Assembly (NCBI RefSeq): GCF_004348995.1
Contig: NZ_SMKQ01000011.1
Span: 1-64,000 of the forward strand
Source: Nonomuraea terrae
Lineage (GTDB): Bacteria > Actinomycetota > Actinomycetes > Streptosporangiales > Streptosporangiaceae
Direction of reading: 5' to 3'
Length of the DNA stretch: 64,000 nt
Positions 14,859 through 23,493 of this stretch are shown piece after piece (positions within the stretch are counted from its first letter, which is position 1; the number at the start of each line of letters is the position of its first letter). The notes beneath the pieces were generated by a model, which saw nothing but the letters and a program-made list of their open reading frames with translations, had not been told where the DNA came from and made no database searches. The translations under genes were made by a program, and so were the position numbers.

Positions 14859-15491
14859 ATGCCCCTCACCCTGCGGCAAGCCGCCGCCCACCTCAACCTC
14901 TCCTACGACGCTCTGCGGAAGATCACGGCTGCGGGTCTGCTTCCTGCGGCCGGTCAATCCGGCGGCAAAGTGCTCATCCCTACGGATGTGGCGCAACGAA
15001 TCCAGGCTCGCTCCGCTGTGGCGCTACATCGCCTGCTGCCCACCGCAACGGGCAGCACCACGATGGCAGTGTTACGCGTCGACGTGGCGAAGCCTGTCCC
15101 ACAAGAAGATCGCTCCTTCATCGGCTTTCACGCTGATCTGCCATCCGCGGACCTGTTGGAGGCGCTGCGCGGATGGTGGATGGGCAGACCGGAGAAGATC
15201 GCCCAGGCCGGGGTTCTCACGGTGACACTCGGCGGTTTCGTCGTCGCCGTACTGACGGGGCTGAGCGACTGGGACACCAAACTGACCGACAATGGCCGGG
15301 TCCGTCATCGTTTCGACGCCAGACTCGCCGGCTACATCAGCGACCTCGACACGTCCGTCAACATGATCACGGCCGGCACAGCCGACGACCTGCGCATCGC
15401 CGAACTCCTTCTCGGCAAGCGCCTCGAATCCCTGGCCGGCGGCCCGATCGCCTACGTGAGCGCGGCCGCCGCCCCACCAGCCGGCCTCTGA
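14859..15491 (+). CDS. Helix-turn-helix (excisionase/MerR-like) protein of unknown role
   Basis: 210 aa. Residues 3-50 (LTLRQAAAHLNLSYDALRKI and the following AGLLPAAGQSGGKVLIPT) look like the winged helix-turn-helix of excisionase/MerR-type DNA-binding domains. The C-terminal 150 residues contain a possible compact domain, including VTLGGFVVAVLTGLSDWDTKL and RFDARLAGYISDLDTSVNMI, that I do not recognise. The ATG at 14859 follows GAGAGGG by 10 bases. GC3 bias is lower than in neighbouring genes, and the flanking DNA contains debris, which together hint at acquisition by transfer. Confidence 0.65.
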   Translation: MPLTLRQAAAHLNLSYDALRKITAAGLLPAAGQSGGKVLIPTDVAQRIQARSAVALHRLLPTATGSTTMAVLRVDVAKPVPQEDRSFIGFHADLPSADLLEALRGWWMGRPEKIAQAGVLTVTLGGFVVAVLTGLSDWDTKLTDNGRVRHRFDARLAGYISDLDTSVNMITAGTADDLRIAELLLGKRLESLAGGPIAYVSAAAAPPAGL

Positions 15492-15771
15492 GACCACTGA
15501 CCCCGGGGCGCGAGCCCGCCGTTCGTCATTGACCGACTCACGCCGGCAGTCCAGCATGCCGACGGCACGCCGGCGGATCTTCGGCAATGAACGCCGGCTG
15601 CATGGATTCCGCTCAGCAAATCGCCACCTTCCGACCCCCGCACGGGCGGACGCGCGCTCCTGGCCAGCCGTATATATGATTAGCTCTTGACAAAATATCG
15701 CTAGCCCGCATCATTATTAACCGATGGCCGGCCGTGGAACGCCGGTGAGTGGCTGTCGATAAGGAGCGCGC
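15492..15771. other. Intergenic region carrying the permease-operon promoter
   Basis: 280 bases. The first two-thirds show no gene, only GC-rich sequence with scattered CGCCGGC repeats. The last third turns markedly A/T-rich (TATATATGATTAG around 15671-15683) and holds the promoter at 15687-15718. A GATAAGGAG ribosome site (15759-15767) precedes the ATG at 15772. Confidence 0.7.
15687..15718 (+). promoter_or_regulatory. Promoter copy 1 of the alpha-galactoside locus
   Basis: TTGACA at 15687-15692 is a consensus -35. CATCAT (16-base spacer) or CATTAT (19-base spacer) within CATCATTATT provides the -10. The 32-base block matches the block at 19133-19164 at 25 of 32 positions, including all of TTGACAAA and CATCATTATT. 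The permease operon and the binding-protein gene therefore share one promoter type and probably one repressor, presumably the ROK protein at 22217-23374. Confidence 0.65.
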
Positions 15772-16722
15772 ATGCACGCGGTTGAGCCACGACTCGATGC
15801 TGGGGCCGGCCGGCGTGCGGGGCTTCCCGGCCGCCGCGGCGGCCCACGGAAGCGGCGGGACGATCGGCTCGTCGGGTGGTTGTTCCTGCTGCCGGTGATC
15901 GTCGGCTTCCTCGTCTTCTACGCCTACCCGACGGTCCGCGGCGTGTGGTACTCGTTCACCGACTACAGCCTGCTCAACGATCCGTCGTACGTGGGCGCCG
16001 ACAACTACAAGAAGCTCATCACCGACGATCAGTTCTGGAACGCGCTGAAGGTCACGGGCTACTACGTGGTCGTGAACATCGTCTCGCAGACGGTGGTGGC
16101 ACTGGGCCTGGCGGCGTTGATGCACCGGCTGACCCGGTCGATCGTGCTGCGTGCGGCGCTCCTGGTGCCGTGGCTGGTGCCCAACGTGACGATCGGCCTG
16201 TTATGGGCGTGGCTGTTGGATCCCGACCTCGGATTCGTCAACCACCTCCTCGACCTCGCCGGACTCGACACGACCCTGTCGTTCAACTCCCCGACCTGGG
16301 CGATGCCGCTGGTGGCTCTGGTCAACAGCTGGGCCTACACCGGCTACACCGCGCTGCTGCTCTACGCCGGGATGCTGCAGATACCGCAACATCTGTACGA
16401 GGGTGCGGCGATCGACGGCGCCGGCGAGCTGCGGATGTTCCGATCGATCACCCTGCCGCTCCTGCGGCCGATCCTGGCGCTGGTGCTGGTGGTGTCGCTG
16501 ATCGGCTCGTTCCAGATCTTCGACACGGTCGCGGTCGTGTACGGCGGCAAACCGCCCATTCCGGAGACCCGCGTCATTTACTACTACATCTACCAGCAGG
16601 CCTTCACCTACTTCCACATGGGATACGCCGCCGCTGTGGCGATGGTCCTCGTGGTCATCCTCGGCGTGCTGACTGCCGTCCAGATGCGGATGCTGCGCGC
16701 GTCGCGCTCGGACCTGGGTTAA
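15772..16722 (+). CDS. Carbohydrate ABC transporter permease (MalF type)
   Basis: 316 aa. After a 40-residue arginine-rich cytoplasmic tail come six membrane spans. The ATPase-contact EAA loop is EGAAIDGAGELRMFRSITLP near residues 206-225. This is the first membrane subunit of a CUT1-type sugar importer, and the partner permease follows 11 bases later. The downstream binding protein and GH36 alpha-galactosidase indicate alpha-galactosides (melibiose, raffinose-type) as substrate. No dedicated ATPase gene is in the locus; a shared MsiK-type ATPase from elsewhere in the genome is the usual actinobacterial solution. Confidence 0.9.
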   Translation: MHAVEPRLDAGAGRRAGLPGRRGGPRKRRDDRLVGWLFLLPVIVGFLVFYAYPTVRGVWYSFTDYSLLNDPSYVGADNYKKLITDDQFWNALKVTGYYVVVNIVSQTVVALGLAALMHRLTRSIVLRAALLVPWLVPNVTIGLLWAWLLDPDLGFVNHLLDLAGLDTTLSFNSPTWAMPLVALVNSWAYTGYTALLLYAGMLQIPQHLYEGAAIDGAGELRMFRSITLPLLRPILALVLVVSLIGSFQIFDTVAVVYGGKPPIPETRVIYYYIYQQAFTYFHMGYAAAVAMVLVVILGVLTAVQMRMLRASRSDLG

Positions 16723-16733
16723 GGAGCCTTCTG

Positions 16734-17615
16734 ATGTTCTCCGGATTGAAGATCGGCAGAGGCGTCACCTGGTTCGCCCTCATCGCCGCGGTCGTGCTCA
16801 CCATCTTCCCCTTCTACTGGATGGTCCGTACGGCCCTCACTCCCGCGGCCGACCTCTACAGCGACTCGACCGGGCTGTGGCCCCAGAACCCCACATTGAT
16901 CAACTTCGCCCGGATCCTGGGCCTGGTCGACGCCGAACAGGCCAGAGCCGCCGGCGGGTCGGGCGCGCAGATCGACTTCCTGCGGTACACGATCAACTCG
17001 CTCGTCTACAGCGGACTGATCGCCGCCGTACAGACCTTCTGCTGCGCCATGGCCGGCTACGCCTTCGCCCGGCTGCGCTTCCCGGGCAGGGACCTGGTGT
17101 TCGGAATCGTCGTGGCCGCGCTGATGGTGCCGCCGATCTTCACGCTCCTGCCGAACTTCGTCCTCGTCAAGCAGCTGGGGATCCTCAACACCATTCCTGG
17201 CATGGTCCTGCCCAGCCTGTTGATGACCCCGTTCGCGGTGTTCTTCCTGCGCCAGTTCTTCCTGTCCATCCCCAGGGACGTGGAGGAGGCCGCGACACTC
17301 GAGGGCATCAGCCGGTGGGGGATGTTCTGGAGGATCGTGCTCCCGATGAGCCGGGGTCCGCTGATCACCATCGGGCTGACCACCATCGTGTGGAGCTGGA
17401 AGGACTATCTGTGGCCGTTGCTGGTCGGGAAGGGCGAGAGCACCCGTGTCCTCACGGTCGGCCTGGGCGTGTTCCTCCAGCAGTCCCCGAACCGGGCACC
17501 GGACTGGAGCGGGCTCATGGCCGGATCGGTGTTGTCCATCCTGCCGGTGCTCCTCCTGCTCGTCTTCCTCGGCAGGCGGCTGGTGCAGTCCATGAACTTC
17601 TCCGGCATGAAGTGA
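16734..17615 (+). CDS. Carbohydrate ABC transporter permease (MalG type)
   Basis: 293 aa, six membrane spans. The EAA loop is EEAATLEGISRWGMFWRIVL. It starts at ATG 16734 after AAGGAGCC and pairs with the preceding MalF-type subunit in a CUT1 importer. A loop between spans 1 and 2 (about residues 45-85) is longer than usual and contains AEQARAAGGSGAQIDFLRYT. The gene ends at a strong convergent terminator. Confidence 0.9.
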   Translation: MFSGLKIGRGVTWFALIAAVVLTIFPFYWMVRTALTPAADLYSDSTGLWPQNPTLINFARILGLVDAEQARAAGGSGAQIDFLRYTINSLVYSGLIAAVQTFCCAMAGYAFARLRFPGRDLVFGIVVAALMVPPIFTLLPNFVLVKQLGILNTIPGMVLPSLLMTPFAVFFLRQFFLSIPRDVEEAATLEGISRWGMFWRIVLPMSRGPLITIGLTTIVWSWKDYLWPLLVGKGESTRVLTVGLGVFLQQSPNRAPDWSGLMAGSVLSILPVLLLLVFLGRRLVQSMNFSGMK

Positions 17616-17624
17616 ACGGCACGA

Positions 17625-17653
17625 GACCCCGGACCGGTGACCGGCCCGGGGTC
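17625..17653. terminator. Bidirectional hairpin terminator between convergent genes
   Basis: GACCCCGG-A-CCGG-TGA-CCGG-C-CCGGGGTC forms a 12-bp stem with one mismatch and a 3-base loop. It lies between the permease stop (17615) and the stop of the DUF4832 gene (17697) and would serve both. There is no T-run, as is common for actinobacterial terminators. Confidence 0.75.
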
Positions 17654-17696
17654 GGTTACGGGTGCCAGCCCGCCGGTGATTCCGTCGGGGCCGAGG

Positions 17697-19088
17697 TCAG
17701 GAGATCCTGGTCCGGCCCAGCGTGAGCCAGCCGGAAACGGTGGTGTCCTGGCCGGCGTTGGCGAAGCGCAGCGGCATGCCGTGCCGCAGGGGGTTGGCGG
17801 CCCGCAGCACCAGCGTGTAGTCGCCCTTCCGCAGGTCCTCGGTGGACAGGGCGGCGCTGAGCTCGGCCGGGACGCCGGGCATGATGCCGGTCAGCCGCCA
17901 CGAGGTCGTCCAGGCCCGGGCGATCCGGCCGTCGCTGCCGACGGCGGCCACCTGCAGTGGCCAGTCGTAGGCGAACGGGGCGACGCCGTCGTTCCTGATC
18001 CGGACGGCGAGGTCGAGGCCGCGGTGCCGGGCCTCGCTCCTCACGGCGGTGACCTGCAGCTCGTAGCCCAGTGACTTCGCTGCGGCCAGAGCGTTGCCGT
18101 AGGCGGCGCCCGTGTAGCCGGGGCTGAAGGCGTAGTGGTTGAGCAGCCAGGTGGCGTGGGTCTGGGCGACGCTGGTGGCGAAGTCCTTGTCCCCGTCACC
18201 GGCACAGTCCATCGGCGTGTTGAAGAGGCAGCCCTGCAGCTCGGGCCGCAACTCGCCGGCGACCGTGTTGCTCTTCCACTTGTCGGTGGTCCCGGCCTGC
18301 CGCATCAGGTCCATGAAGTGCCAGCCGGGTCCGGGCAGGGTGGAGTAGGCGAAGGAATCGTCGTGGTAACCCAGGTCGTGCGCCTTGTTGTCGGCGCCGG
18401 GGTAGCGGACCATGAGCCTGGTCTCGTCGAAGGCCGCGTCGTACGCGTTCAGCATCCTGAGCTGCTGGGCCGGGGACGCGAACCAGTTCTCCGTTCCGTC
18501 GCCGTTGTACGGCCAGGTGTGCCACTCGCCCCAGAAGCCCAGCAGGCCGAGCTGGACGAACCCCACCCGCGGATCTCCGTCGTAGCGCCGGCCGAGCGCG
18601 GCGATGAACCGGTCGAGCGCGGCGACCAGGTTCGGGTCGTCGTAGTCGGGCGACACGCTCTGCCCGTTGTTGCCGAAGTCGTCGTACGGGCGGGTCATCA
18701 GGCCCTGGTCGAGCAGGAACTGCGGGATGCCGCTGGGCTTGCTCGGATAGTCCAGATAGAACCGGAACGCCGCCTGGTGGCCTCGGGCGGCGATCGTGTT
18801 CAGCTGCTCTTCCAGGGGCCGCCAGTCGAACCGGTGGGGACCGGTCATCACCGCGTTCAGCGGCAGGTAGAACCACTCCATCGAGTGCGGGAACGTCGTA
18901 TAGGCGCCCGCGTACGGGATGAAGCCCTTCAGCGGATTGGCGTCCGGAGCCTCCGCCGCCGCCAGGGGCCGCCAGCCCGGCTGTGTGGCCGCGGTCGAGC
19001 CGGTGGCGGGCAGCGCCGCCGCCACGACCGCGGCCAGGACGGTGACGATCGCCAGCCGGGCGTTCCGCTTCATCGGAGAGTGGACCAT
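17697..19088 (-). CDS. Secreted DUF4832-domain protein (putative glycoside hydrolase-like)
   Basis: 463 aa. A signal peptide is clear: basic start MVHSPMKRNAR, hydrophobic core, and cleavage near STAATQ. The mature part reads NPLKGFIPYAGAYTTFPHSM, then FDWRPLEEQLN, GFVQLGLLGFWGEWHTWPYN and MVRYPGADN, which fit the DUF4874/DUF4832 pair, a TIM-barrel-like enzyme family next to glycan genes in many bacteria, with a C-terminal beta domain (about 350-463). Conserved acids such as the E in WGEWHTW could be catalytic. The ATG at 19088 follows TGGAGG at ideal spacing. It diverges from the binding-protein gene and interrupts the transporter locus, so it is probably induced by the same sugar and acts outside the cell. 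Confidence 0.82.
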   Translation of the reverse strand: MVHSPMKRNARLAIVTVLAAVVAAALPATGSTAATQPGWRPLAAAEAPDANPLKGFIPYAGAYTTFPHSMEWFYLPLNAVMTGPHRFDWRPLEEQLNTIAARGHQAAFRFYLDYPSKPSGIPQFLLDQGLMTRPYDDFGNNGQSVSPDYDDPNLVAALDRFIAALGRRYDGDPRVGFVQLGLLGFWGEWHTWPYNGDGTENWFASPAQQLRMLNAYDAAFDETRLMVRYPGADNKAHDLGYHDDSFAYSTLPGPGWHFMDLMRQAGTTDKWKSNTVAGELRPELQGCLFNTPMDCAGDGDKDFATSVAQTHATWLLNHYAFSPGYTGAAYGNALAAAKSLGYELQVTAVRSEARHRGLDLAVRIRNDGVAPFAYDWPLQVAAVGSDGRIARAWTTSWRLTGIMPGVPAELSAALSTEDLRKGDYTLVLRAANPLRHGMPLRFANAGQDTTVSGWLTLGRTRIS

Positions 19089-19132
19089 CGAAGCCTCCAC
19101 ATGACGTCCGTCAAGGCACTTATGAGCTAGCC

Positions 19133-19164
19133 TTGACAAATTTTCGATGAGCCACATCATTATT
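19133..19164 (+). promoter_or_regulatory. Promoter copy 2 of the alpha-galactoside locus
   Basis: TTGACA at 19133-19138 with CATCAT at 19155-19160 (16-base spacer) repeats the block at 15687-15718 (25 of 32 identical). It drives the binding-protein gene and lies in the divergent gap to the DUF4832 gene. TCGAT occurs at 19144-19148 and again at 19164-19168, flanking the -10, and might mark repressor contacts. Confidence 0.65.
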
Positions 19165-19235
19165 CGATAGAGCGAACAAGGCAAGAGGGACTTTTCGCGG
19201 CCCTCGGCCCACTCCCCCCAGGAAGAGGCACCTCG

Positions 19236-20594
19236 ATGATCAACAGGAAGCGGATCGGCGCGGCGCTGCTGTGCGGGCTGCTGGCGGGCACCGCGCTCAC
19301 CGCGTGCAGCGGCTCGGAGACCGGCGAGGCGGCGGACGGCCAGGTCACGCTCGACTACTGGCTGTGGGACGACAACCAGCAGGCCTCCTACCAGGCCTGC
19401 GCCGATGCCTTCCACAAAACGAACCCGAACATCACCGTCAAGATCACTCAGACGGCCTGGGCGCAGTACTGGCAGAACCTGACCACGCAGCTGGCCGCCG
19501 GCGGAGCCCCGGACGTGTGGACCAACCAGGTGTCGTACTACCCGCAGTTCGTGTCCAGCCAGCAGATCCTCGACATCCAGCCCTACGTCGACGCCGACAA
19601 GATCGACCTGAGCCAGTACCAGGAGGGGCTGGCGGAGCTCTGGACCAAGGACGGCCGCCGGTACGGCCTGCCCAAGGACTGGGACACCGAGGCGATCGTC
19701 TACAACAGCGAGATGCTCGAGAAGGCCGGCGTCAAGCCCGAGGAGCTGGCCGACCTCACCTGGAACCCCACCGACGGCGGCACCTTCGAGGAGGTCATCG
19801 CCAGGCTCACCACCGACGAGCAGGGCCGCAACGGCCTGGACCCGGCCTTCGACAAGGACAACGTCGCGGTCTACGGATACCAGCCGGAATGGAACGACGG
19901 CTCCCAGGGCCAGAACGGATGGGGCGAGCTGGCCGCCGCCAACGGCTTCACCTACCTGGACAAGAACCCGTGGGGCACCCAGTACAAGTACGACGACCCC
20001 AAACTGATCGAGACCATCAGCTGGTACAAGGCCCTGACAGACAAGGGATACGCGGCCCCGTTCGAGACGCAGTCGACGCTCGGCATCGACGCGGTGATGA
20101 ACTCGGGGAAGGCCGCGCTGACGATCGCGGGCTCCTGGACCATCAACACCTACCTGGGTGACGGCGCCAAGCAGAAGTTCGCGCTCGCACCGCTGCCCGT
20201 CGGCCCGGTCGGCGTCCGCAAGAGCGCCATCAACGGCCTGTCGGACGCGATCTGGGCGGGCACCGAGAACAAGGACGCCGCGTGGAAGTGGGTGAAGTAC
20301 CTCGGGTCGGCCGACTGCCAGGACCTGGTCGCCGGTAACGCCGTGGTCTTCCCCGCGATCAAGACCTCGACCGAGAAGGCGCTGGCCGCGCACCTGGCCA
20401 AGGGCCGTGACGTGCAGGTGTACGTCGATTACACCAAGACTCCCGAGGGCACGTTCCTCCTGCCGATCACCGAGCACGGCACCGAGATCAGCCAGATCGT
20501 GCAGGACGCCCTGCAGTCGGTCATCCTCGGTCAGATCGAGCCCGCTGAGGCCCTGACGAAAGCCAATCAGCAGGTCAACGCCCTGTTCGGCTGA
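19236..20594 (+). CDS. Sugar ABC transporter substrate-binding lipoprotein
   Basis: 452 aa. The signal sequence ends in the lipobox LTAC with Cys24, so the mature protein is anchored to the outer face of the membrane. The mature part has the CUT1 family (SBP type 1) layout: LDYWLWDDNQQASYQACADA, GGAPDVWTNQVSYYPQF, KDWDTEAIVYNSEMLEKAG and SWTINTYLGDG. Aromatic residues in the likely pocket fit an oligosaccharide. The ATG follows AGGAAGAGG. It has its own promoter (19133-19164) separate from the permeases, allowing an excess of binding protein, and is followed by the alpha-galactosidase. Confidence 0.92.
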   Translation: MINRKRIGAALLCGLLAGTALTACSGSETGEAADGQVTLDYWLWDDNQQASYQACADAFHKTNPNITVKITQTAWAQYWQNLTTQLAAGGAPDVWTNQVSYYPQFVSSQQILDIQPYVDADKIDLSQYQEGLAELWTKDGRRYGLPKDWDTEAIVYNSEMLEKAGVKPEELADLTWNPTDGGTFEEVIARLTTDEQGRNGLDPAFDKDNVAVYGYQPEWNDGSQGQNGWGELAAANGFTYLDKNPWGTQYKYDDPKLIETISWYKALTDKGYAAPFETQSTLGIDAVMNSGKAALTIAGSWTINTYLGDGAKQKFALAPLPVGPVGVRKSAINGLSDAIWAGTENKDAAWKWVKYLGSADCQDLVAGNAVVFPAIKTSTEKALAAHLAKGRDVQVYVDYTKTPEGTFLLPITEHGTEISQIVQDALQSVILGQIEPAEALTKANQQVNALFG

Positions 20595-20673
20595 CCGTTC
20601 CATCATCTGCCCCGTTCGGCGGGATCCACGCTGAGCATCCCGCCGGACGGTCACCGCTGCTCGAAGGAGAACC

Positions 20674-22167
20674 ATGCCCCTGCTCGTCAACCTGGCCGGC
20701 CGCGACTTCGCGGTCGAGCTGACCGGTTCCGAGCCCCCGACGCCCGTCGCCGGCGGTCTGATCCTGCCGCCGGGCCGGGTCGCGATCCTGCACGGCCTCG
20801 CCGACGCCCTGTTCTACCGCCACGGCCAGAACTCCTGGAGCCCCTGCGGATGGCGCCGCCTCAGCGAGCCCCCCTTGCGGATCGCCGGCCCCGAACGGCG
20901 CCTGACCGCCGACGACACCGTCTGGGACGACCCGGCCCGTCATCACTCCTCGGCCCTGGCCGCGCTGCAGGGCGCCGACGGCCGCGTGCTGCTGCTGGGC
21001 TCTCTCGGGCTGGGCACCCCGCGGCTGGCCGCCGACCACGACACCCTCGCCGGCTGGTGCGAGGACGACGGGGCCCCCTGGTTCCTCGCCTACGGTCCCG
21101 AGCAGGAGGTCTTCGCCCAGTACGCCGAGCAGCTGGCCGAGCGGCTGGGCAGCAGCGACCGGCGCGCGGGCAACGTGTGGTGCACCTGGTACGCCTACTA
21201 CGAAGGCATCACCGAACAGGTGCTGAACAAGGACATCGACGAACTGGCCGGCCTGCCGTTCGACGTCGTCCAGATCGACGACGGCTGGGAGCTGGCGGTC
21301 GGAGACTGGGAGCCCAACGACAAGTTCCCCTCCGGCATGCGGGCCCTGACCGAACGGATCATCGCCATCGGGATGAACCCGGGCCTCTGGCTGGCGCCGT
21401 TCATCGTGCTGCCCACGTCGGCGACGGCCCGCGAACACCCCGAGTTCCTCCTGCGCGGCGCAGACGGGCAGCCCGTCGTCGCCGGCCACAACTGGGGCAC
21501 CTCCTACTGGGCCCTGGACCTCACCCACCCCGGCGTCCAGGAGCATCTCACCCGGCTGATCAACCGCGTCGTGCACGAATGGGGCTTCAGCTACCTCAAG
21601 ATCGACTTCATCAACGCCGGCGCCGTCCCCGGCGTCCGGCACTCCGGGGCACCTCGCGAGCAGGCGTACCGGGACGCGCTCGCCCTGATCCGGCGCGTCG
21701 CGGGTCCGGAGGTCTACCTGCTCGGCAGCGGAGGCCTGCTGCTGCCCTCGCTCGGACTGGTCGACGGGCTGCGCAGCGGCCCCGACGTCGCCCCGCTGTG
21801 GACCAACTACGCCAGCGACGACCCCTCGGACGCGATGGCCTACAACGCCGTCGTGAACACGCTGCACCGGCTGTGGCAGTCGCGTCTCCTTCAGGTCGAC
21901 CCCGACGTCGTGTACTTCCGCAGCCGCCTCAACCTGCTCACCGAGACCCAGACGAGCTGGTTGCAGGACCTGGCCGCGATCTGCGGGTTCAAGGCCGTCT
22001 CCGACCCGCCGTCCTGGCTCAGCCCGGACGAACTCGAGCGCATGGCCGCCTACCTCGGCGAGCAGCCCGAGATCCGCCAGGAAGGCCGATACAGTTTCGC
22101 CATCGACGGCCGCACGGTCGACTTCACCGCCGCGCTCGACGCGGGGCAGCAGTACCCGATCTCGTGA
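20674..22167 (+). CDS. Alpha-galactosidase, glycoside hydrolase family 36 (clan GH-D)
   Basis: 497 aa, no signal peptide, so it acts on imported oligosaccharides in the cytoplasm. The catalytic barrel shows WCTWYAYYEGITE, QIDDGWELAVGDWEPNDKF, YLKIDFIN with the likely nucleophile Asp311, and RSGPDVAPLW with the likely acid/base Asp371. The N-terminal beta domain is short compared with classic 700-residue GH36 enzymes, so this is a compact subgroup whose specificity might also include alpha-N-acetylgalactosamine. It lies 79 bases after the binding-protein gene behind GAAGGAG. Confidence 0.88.
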   Translation: MPLLVNLAGRDFAVELTGSEPPTPVAGGLILPPGRVAILHGLADALFYRHGQNSWSPCGWRRLSEPPLRIAGPERRLTADDTVWDDPARHHSSALAALQGADGRVLLLGSLGLGTPRLAADHDTLAGWCEDDGAPWFLAYGPEQEVFAQYAEQLAERLGSSDRRAGNVWCTWYAYYEGITEQVLNKDIDELAGLPFDVVQIDDGWELAVGDWEPNDKFPSGMRALTERIIAIGMNPGLWLAPFIVLPTSATAREHPEFLLRGADGQPVVAGHNWGTSYWALDLTHPGVQEHLTRLINRVVHEWGFSYLKIDFINAGAVPGVRHSGAPREQAYRDALALIRRVAGPEVYLLGSGGLLLPSLGLVDGLRSGPDVAPLWTNYASDDPSDAMAYNAVVNTLHRLWQSRLLQVDPDVVYFRSRLNLLTETQTSWLQDLAAICGFKAVSDPPSWLSPDELERMAAYLGEQPEIRQEGRYSFAIDGRTVDFTAALDAGQQYPIS

Positions 22168-22180
22168 GGGGACCGCTAGA

Positions 22181-22203
22181 ATTTCGCTTCAACGAAGCAT
22201 AAT
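22181..22203. promoter_or_regulatory. Dyad at the ROK repressor gene (candidate autoregulatory operator)
   Basis: Centred on GCTTC-AAC-GAAGC (22186-22198), the symmetry extends outward to ATT and AAT at the ends (22181 and 22203), with mismatches between. It overlaps CATAAT (22198-22203), a plausible -10 for the GTG at 22217. The TTTCG edge resembles the TTTCG at 19142-19146 and TATCG at 15696-15700 in the two transporter promoters, suggesting related binding sites. This is inference from position and symmetry. Confidence 0.5.
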
Positions 22204-22216
22204 TGGGGGGTAAGCG

Positions 22217-23374
22217 GTGCCCGAGGCGGCCGGAGCCGATGTCAGCAAGCTGCGCGAACTCAACTCGCTCAGCATCGTCCGGGCGATGCGTGGTCAGCCA
22301 CCTGCCACCGTCACCGAGCTCGCCGCACGCACCGGCCTGTCCCGTCCGGGGACCGACGTCGTGGTCCGCGGGCTGGTCACCGACGGGTGGGTGCAGGTCG
22401 TCGAACCCGACGGCAGCAGCGTCGGCCGCCCGGCTCGCCGCTACCGCTTCAACGCCGGCGCAGGACACGTGCTCGGCGTCGACGTCGGCGGCCACAAGAT
22501 CCTGGTCCTCCTCGCCGACCTCGAAGGACAGGTGCTGCGCAGCCACCGGCTGCCGGTCGACCCGGACGCGGCCCCGGCCGCACGGCTGGAGGCCGTCGAC
22601 ACCGCCATCTCCCAGTGCCTGTCAGCCGCCGGTATGCGGCCCGACCAGATCTGGGCGGTGACGGTCGGGGTGACCGGCCCGGTCGACGCCACCGGCCGCA
22701 CCACGCTGTTCACCCCGCTGCCGGGCTGGGCGAGCGTCTCTCCCGCCGAGCACCTCGCGGCCCGCTTCAGCTGCCCGATCCTGGTCGAGAACGACTGCAA
22801 GCTCGCCGCCGTCGCCGAACGCTGGCAGGGTGCCGCGCAGGACGCCGACGACATCGTCTACCTGCTGGCGGGCATGCGGACCGGCGCCGGTCTCATCCTC
22901 GACGGCACCCTGCGACGCGGCTACGGCGGAGCGGCCGGGGAGATCGGCGCACTCAAGGCGGTCCGCTGGCTCTCCGCCCCCTCCCACATCGAGAACTGTC
23001 CCGGGGTGCCCGAGGGCATCCACCCGAACGACAAGGCCGCCTGGGTCTTCGAACGCGCCCGCGAAGGCGACCGCGACGCCAGAACCGCGCTCCGCCGCTA
23101 TGTCAAAGACCTGGCCGTGGGGGCGGCGGCCCTCGTGCTGACCCTCGACCCGCAGGTCGTCATCCTCGGCGGCGGCTACTCCCGTTCCGCCGACCTCCTC
23201 ATCGACCCCCTGGAGCGGGAGCTGCGCCGCCTCTGCCTGCGCGTCCCCGAGATCAGGGCGTCCCATCTGGGCGCGGACAGCGTCGCCCTCGGCGCACTAC
23301 GCGTCGCCTTGGACGAGGTCGACTCCCGACTGTTCACCGACGGCATGCCCGCACCTCTCACCCCCCAGAACTGA
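22217..23374 (+). CDS. ROK-family transcriptional repressor
   Basis: 385 aa from the GTG at 22217, after a GGGGGG run. The N-terminal helix-turn-helix is at residues 15-75 (TVTELAARTGLSRPGTDVVV). The sugar-kinase-like ROK domain follows: VLGVDVGGHKILVLLADLEG, VTVGVTGPVDATG, VENDCKLAAVAERW and VVILGGGYSRSADLL. The zinc motif CxCGxxGC of many ROK proteins is not present. As in XylR/NagC-type regulators, it should bind the imported sugar or its product and release DNA. It closes the alpha-galactoside locus and is its most likely regulator. Confidence 0.9.
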   Translation: MPEAAGADVSKLRELNSLSIVRAMRGQPPATVTELAARTGLSRPGTDVVVRGLVTDGWVQVVEPDGSSVGRPARRYRFNAGAGHVLGVDVGGHKILVLLADLEGQVLRSHRLPVDPDAAPAARLEAVDTAISQCLSAAGMRPDQIWAVTVGVTGPVDATGRTTLFTPLPGWASVSPAEHLAARFSCPILVENDCKLAAVAERWQGAAQDADDIVYLLAGMRTGAGLILDGTLRRGYGGAAGEIGALKAVRWLSAPSHIENCPGVPEGIHPNDKAAWVFERAREGDRDARTALRRYVKDLAVGAAALVLTLDPQVVILGGGYSRSADLLIDPLERELRRLCLRVPEIRASHLGADSVALGALRVALDEVDSRLFTDGMPAPLTPQN

Positions 23375-23378
23375 GATC

Positions 23379-23415
23379 GTTCTGGAGCCGTCAGTTCTCC
23401 TGCCGGTTCCAGAAC
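23379..23415. terminator. Hairpin between convergent genes (GTTCTGGA / TCCAGAAC)
   Basis: Perfect 8-bp arms at 23379-23386 and 23408-23415 lie directly after the ROK stop, 79 bases from the convergent amidohydrolase stop. A second nested pair GAACTG / CAGTTC overlaps (23368-23373 and 23391-23396), so alternative stems are possible. It probably serves as a terminator. Confidence 0.5.
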
Positions 23416-23493
23416 TGGCGCGTCCCGTCGCGGACCTCGGAAGGAGAGTGCTGAGCGCGGCCGGAGTGGGCAGGGGAGTGCGTACCGGTTCGG

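Noticed and set aside
14371-15225. A 284-codon rightward open frame starting with VVEGAARPLEHLAET
   Set aside because: It overlaps most of the better-supported helix-turn-helix gene in another frame, has irregular third-position usage and no recognisable domain.
17697-20690. A very long leftward open frame (997 codons) spanning the DUF4832 gene and the whole binding-protein gene
   Set aside because: Only the part up to the ATG at 19088 has protein similarity, a signal peptide and a ribosome site. The rest lies antisense to the binding-protein gene and has shadow composition from high GC3.
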